Shown: piece by piece, positions 62,374-64,000 of the stretch
Layout: every line of letters starts with the position of its first letter
How positions within the stretch are numbered: the first letter of the stretch is position 1
Assembly (NCBI GenBank): GCA_951230915.1
Contig: OX579638.1
Coordinates: forward strand, 17,316,696 to 17,380,695
Direction of reading: 5' to 3'
DNA: 64,000 bases
Source of the DNA: Antitrichia curtipendula
Taxonomy: Eukaryota > Streptophyta > Bryopsida > Hypnales > Leucodontaceae
Translations under genes and position numbers: made by a program
The notes under the pieces: model-generated
Told to the model about the DNA's origin: nothing
Databases searched by the model: none
The model's input: only the letters and a program-made list of their open reading frames with translations

Positions 62374-62649
62374 TCAAAACTGTGCAGGTAAAAGCCCTGA
62401 TTGCCACCACTCCTCTCCCCTCGCCTCCCCCAGTCTCCCTTTGCAGCTCCAGCAGCCCCTGCAGCCTTCGTTGACTTGCAATGGGAGCAGCAGCCCTGGC
62501 ACTCTGTCTTCCTTCTCAAGCACCGCCTGACACCCAACCCGGCCTTGGCTAGAGTGTAATAACTTAACAGCCACAATAGCAACAGCAACAACAGCAACAA
62601 AGAGACGGAGAATGGAAAAGCCAGTCTCGCTTTGCCGGGTGGCGTTCAT
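62374..62649 (-). CDS. Possible small protein with N-terminal hydrophobic segment
   Basis: A 91-codon frame starting at ATG 62649 (MNATRQSETGFSILRLFVAV...). Residues about 12-31 form a hydrophobic stretch like a signal anchor, followed by a Cys- and Gly-bearing region. An overlapping Leu-rich frame exists, so base composition alone may explain it. No homologue is recognised and no splice partners were found. Treat as hypothetical. Confidence 0.2.
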   Translation of the reverse strand: MNATRQSETGFSILRLFVAVVAVAIVAVKLLHSSQGRVGCQAVLEKEDRVPGLLLPLQVNEGCRGCWSCKGRLGEARGEEWWQSGLLPAQF

Positions 62650-64000
62650 GTTGTACTGTTTTCCCTCGCCTTTGAAAAATTGAAAATGAAATGATTTTTC
62701 TTCTCTGCGTGTGCCAAAAAATTAAAAATAAAATAAAAAATAGAGACAGCGTAGCGAGCTACCAGCCAGCGTCTCCCACCACGAGTAGCTAGGTCAATTG
62801 ACTAGTAGGAGCGGTTTTTTAATTCCATTGGTTTTGACCTGGTTGCGTTCCTGGTACCATCCTGTCGCCAGGCGTAGCTAGCTGCGCCCGCTGCTGCACA
62901 GGCAGACGAAGTTACTCAGTCGCTGTCAGTGATGTTCGGTGGGTGGTGATCTTCCCACTCTGCTTGACAGGGGGGATGGTTACGGTGAATGGGTGAAGTC
63001 AAGGAGGTTGCTCATCAGTTGATAACTTGATTGGGGCGAACCAATTCAAGACGATGCCCCTGTCAGAAGGACCATCAACTCCATAGCCAACTTAAGGTAG
63101 CTATGAATTGGAGCTTCGTCATACTCATGCCTGCCTGCCTGCCTGTCAGCTAGTACTTCCCCTTGGTGGTTCGATTTTATTTCCATCATCAGACTTTTTT
63201 GTTTTGTTGTGAAGGAGCGGCTGCAACTGCAACTGGATTCATTCATAAATGAGTAAGAGGAGAGGTGGCCGGGATTGACGTGAGTGAGCCATTTACTTAC
63301 TTGCCCGTCACGGACACCGCCCCTCCATTGACGAGAATCAATGGCGACTGTAAATTATTTATACATGACCTTGTGCTCGCAGTGATGAGACGAGTAGGTG
63401 TCAGCGCACGAACGAACCATGTGAGAGAAAGGGGTTTCGATCTTTTCGGCGAAATTGTGTATGAGATCGATAACTTGTGTGCTTAGTTACTCTGAAATCA
63501 GTCGCCCTTGGTTGCTAGTGAAGTTAAATCATGGAGTGAGTGACTTTTCAATGGTAAGTCAGCGTGATTAATAAGGGTTGACGTGCACTGATCATTGATG
63601 TACTCGTCATGAACAAGGCCAAACTCATTATGGCTGGATCGGACTTGGTACGAGTGAAGAGTAAATTTCACCCACGAATGACGACGGAAGCTCTCGCATG
63701 GCGAGTTGAGACTTGGAATGACAGCATCTACTATTCCCGTTTCTCCAAGCATTAAATTTTTTACCAAATGTAGGAGTGTGGTTTCATAGGGAGATCATTT
63801 CATATCTGAGAGCTTTAATTTGAATGGGTTGGCACTACAAGTGGCGAACTCTCTTGAGATCAAATTGTTTTTCACTCAGTGTATAGGATGATTTCTTATG
63901 CAATTCATTCACAGTGGAAGGTTGCAGACCACATCTCCCATTTGCACTCAAAAGATCAGTGGCCATAGCCAAGTTAGGGTTTCACCGTAGAAGTCCAGCC
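62650..64000. other. Intergenic to the window edge, no gene supported
   Basis: Mixed-composition DNA with CTAGCTAG and GCCTGCCTGCCT short repeats (about 63131-63145). Short frames such as 63265-63486 lack an ATG and any motif. It might be the promoter of a gene outside the window. Confidence 0.4.

Overview
The window is nuclear DNA of a land plant. Genes are split by GT-AG introns, intergenic DNA is long and AT-rich, and nearly every gap holds short inverted-repeat DNA transposons. A plant class III peroxidase and a hAT transposase fit this. A SIRT7-type class IV sirtuin and a five-exon peroxidase hint at a lineage outside the flowering plants (bryophyte, lycophyte or fern grade), but I cannot name the species. 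The exon joins below were made by hand, because several exons are too short to stand out as open frames.

Layout. 2300-5623 (-): complete class III peroxidase, five exons, 334 aa. 8.1-10.8 kb: three small transposons in a row. 11153-14505 (-): golgin-like coiled-coil protein with a C-terminal membrane anchor, seven exons. 15.1-19.0 kb: two TTAA-bounded elements. 19271-20005 (+): mitochondrial ribosomal protein mS33, two exons. 22440-25047 (+): Rdx/SelW-fold protein, five exons, lacking the family's CxxC. 26550-29768 (-): class IV sirtuin, five exons. 33113-33778 (+): intronless TATA-binding protein. 34.2-46.5 kb: gene-poor, with two CACTA elements, a nested element, foldback elements and more MITEs. 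48.8-52.9 kb (-): decayed hAT transposase gene. 54.6-59.3 kb: further MITEs. I find no convincing gene from 59.3 kb to the end.

The strongest observation is that the two mitochondrial-type genes at 19.3 and 22.4 kb share one module. About 560-580 bp covering proximal promoter, 5' UTR, a 79-codon presequence exon and the start of intron 1 is present in front of both. Downstream of it the proteins are unrelated: a mitoribosomal protein and a Rdx-fold protein that lost its redox motif. This looks like promoter plus targeting-exon duplication and capture.

The second is a set of at least six elements bounded by TTAA with CCC-type inverted ends, as expected for piggyBac-type nonautonomous elements. 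Alongside them are three other MITE families (TTGCAAGAAAC ends; AGGTAAAAC ends with TA duplication; CACTA ends) present in several copies each. No autonomous transposase for these families is in the window. The only transposase gene seen, the hAT, has two in-frame stops.
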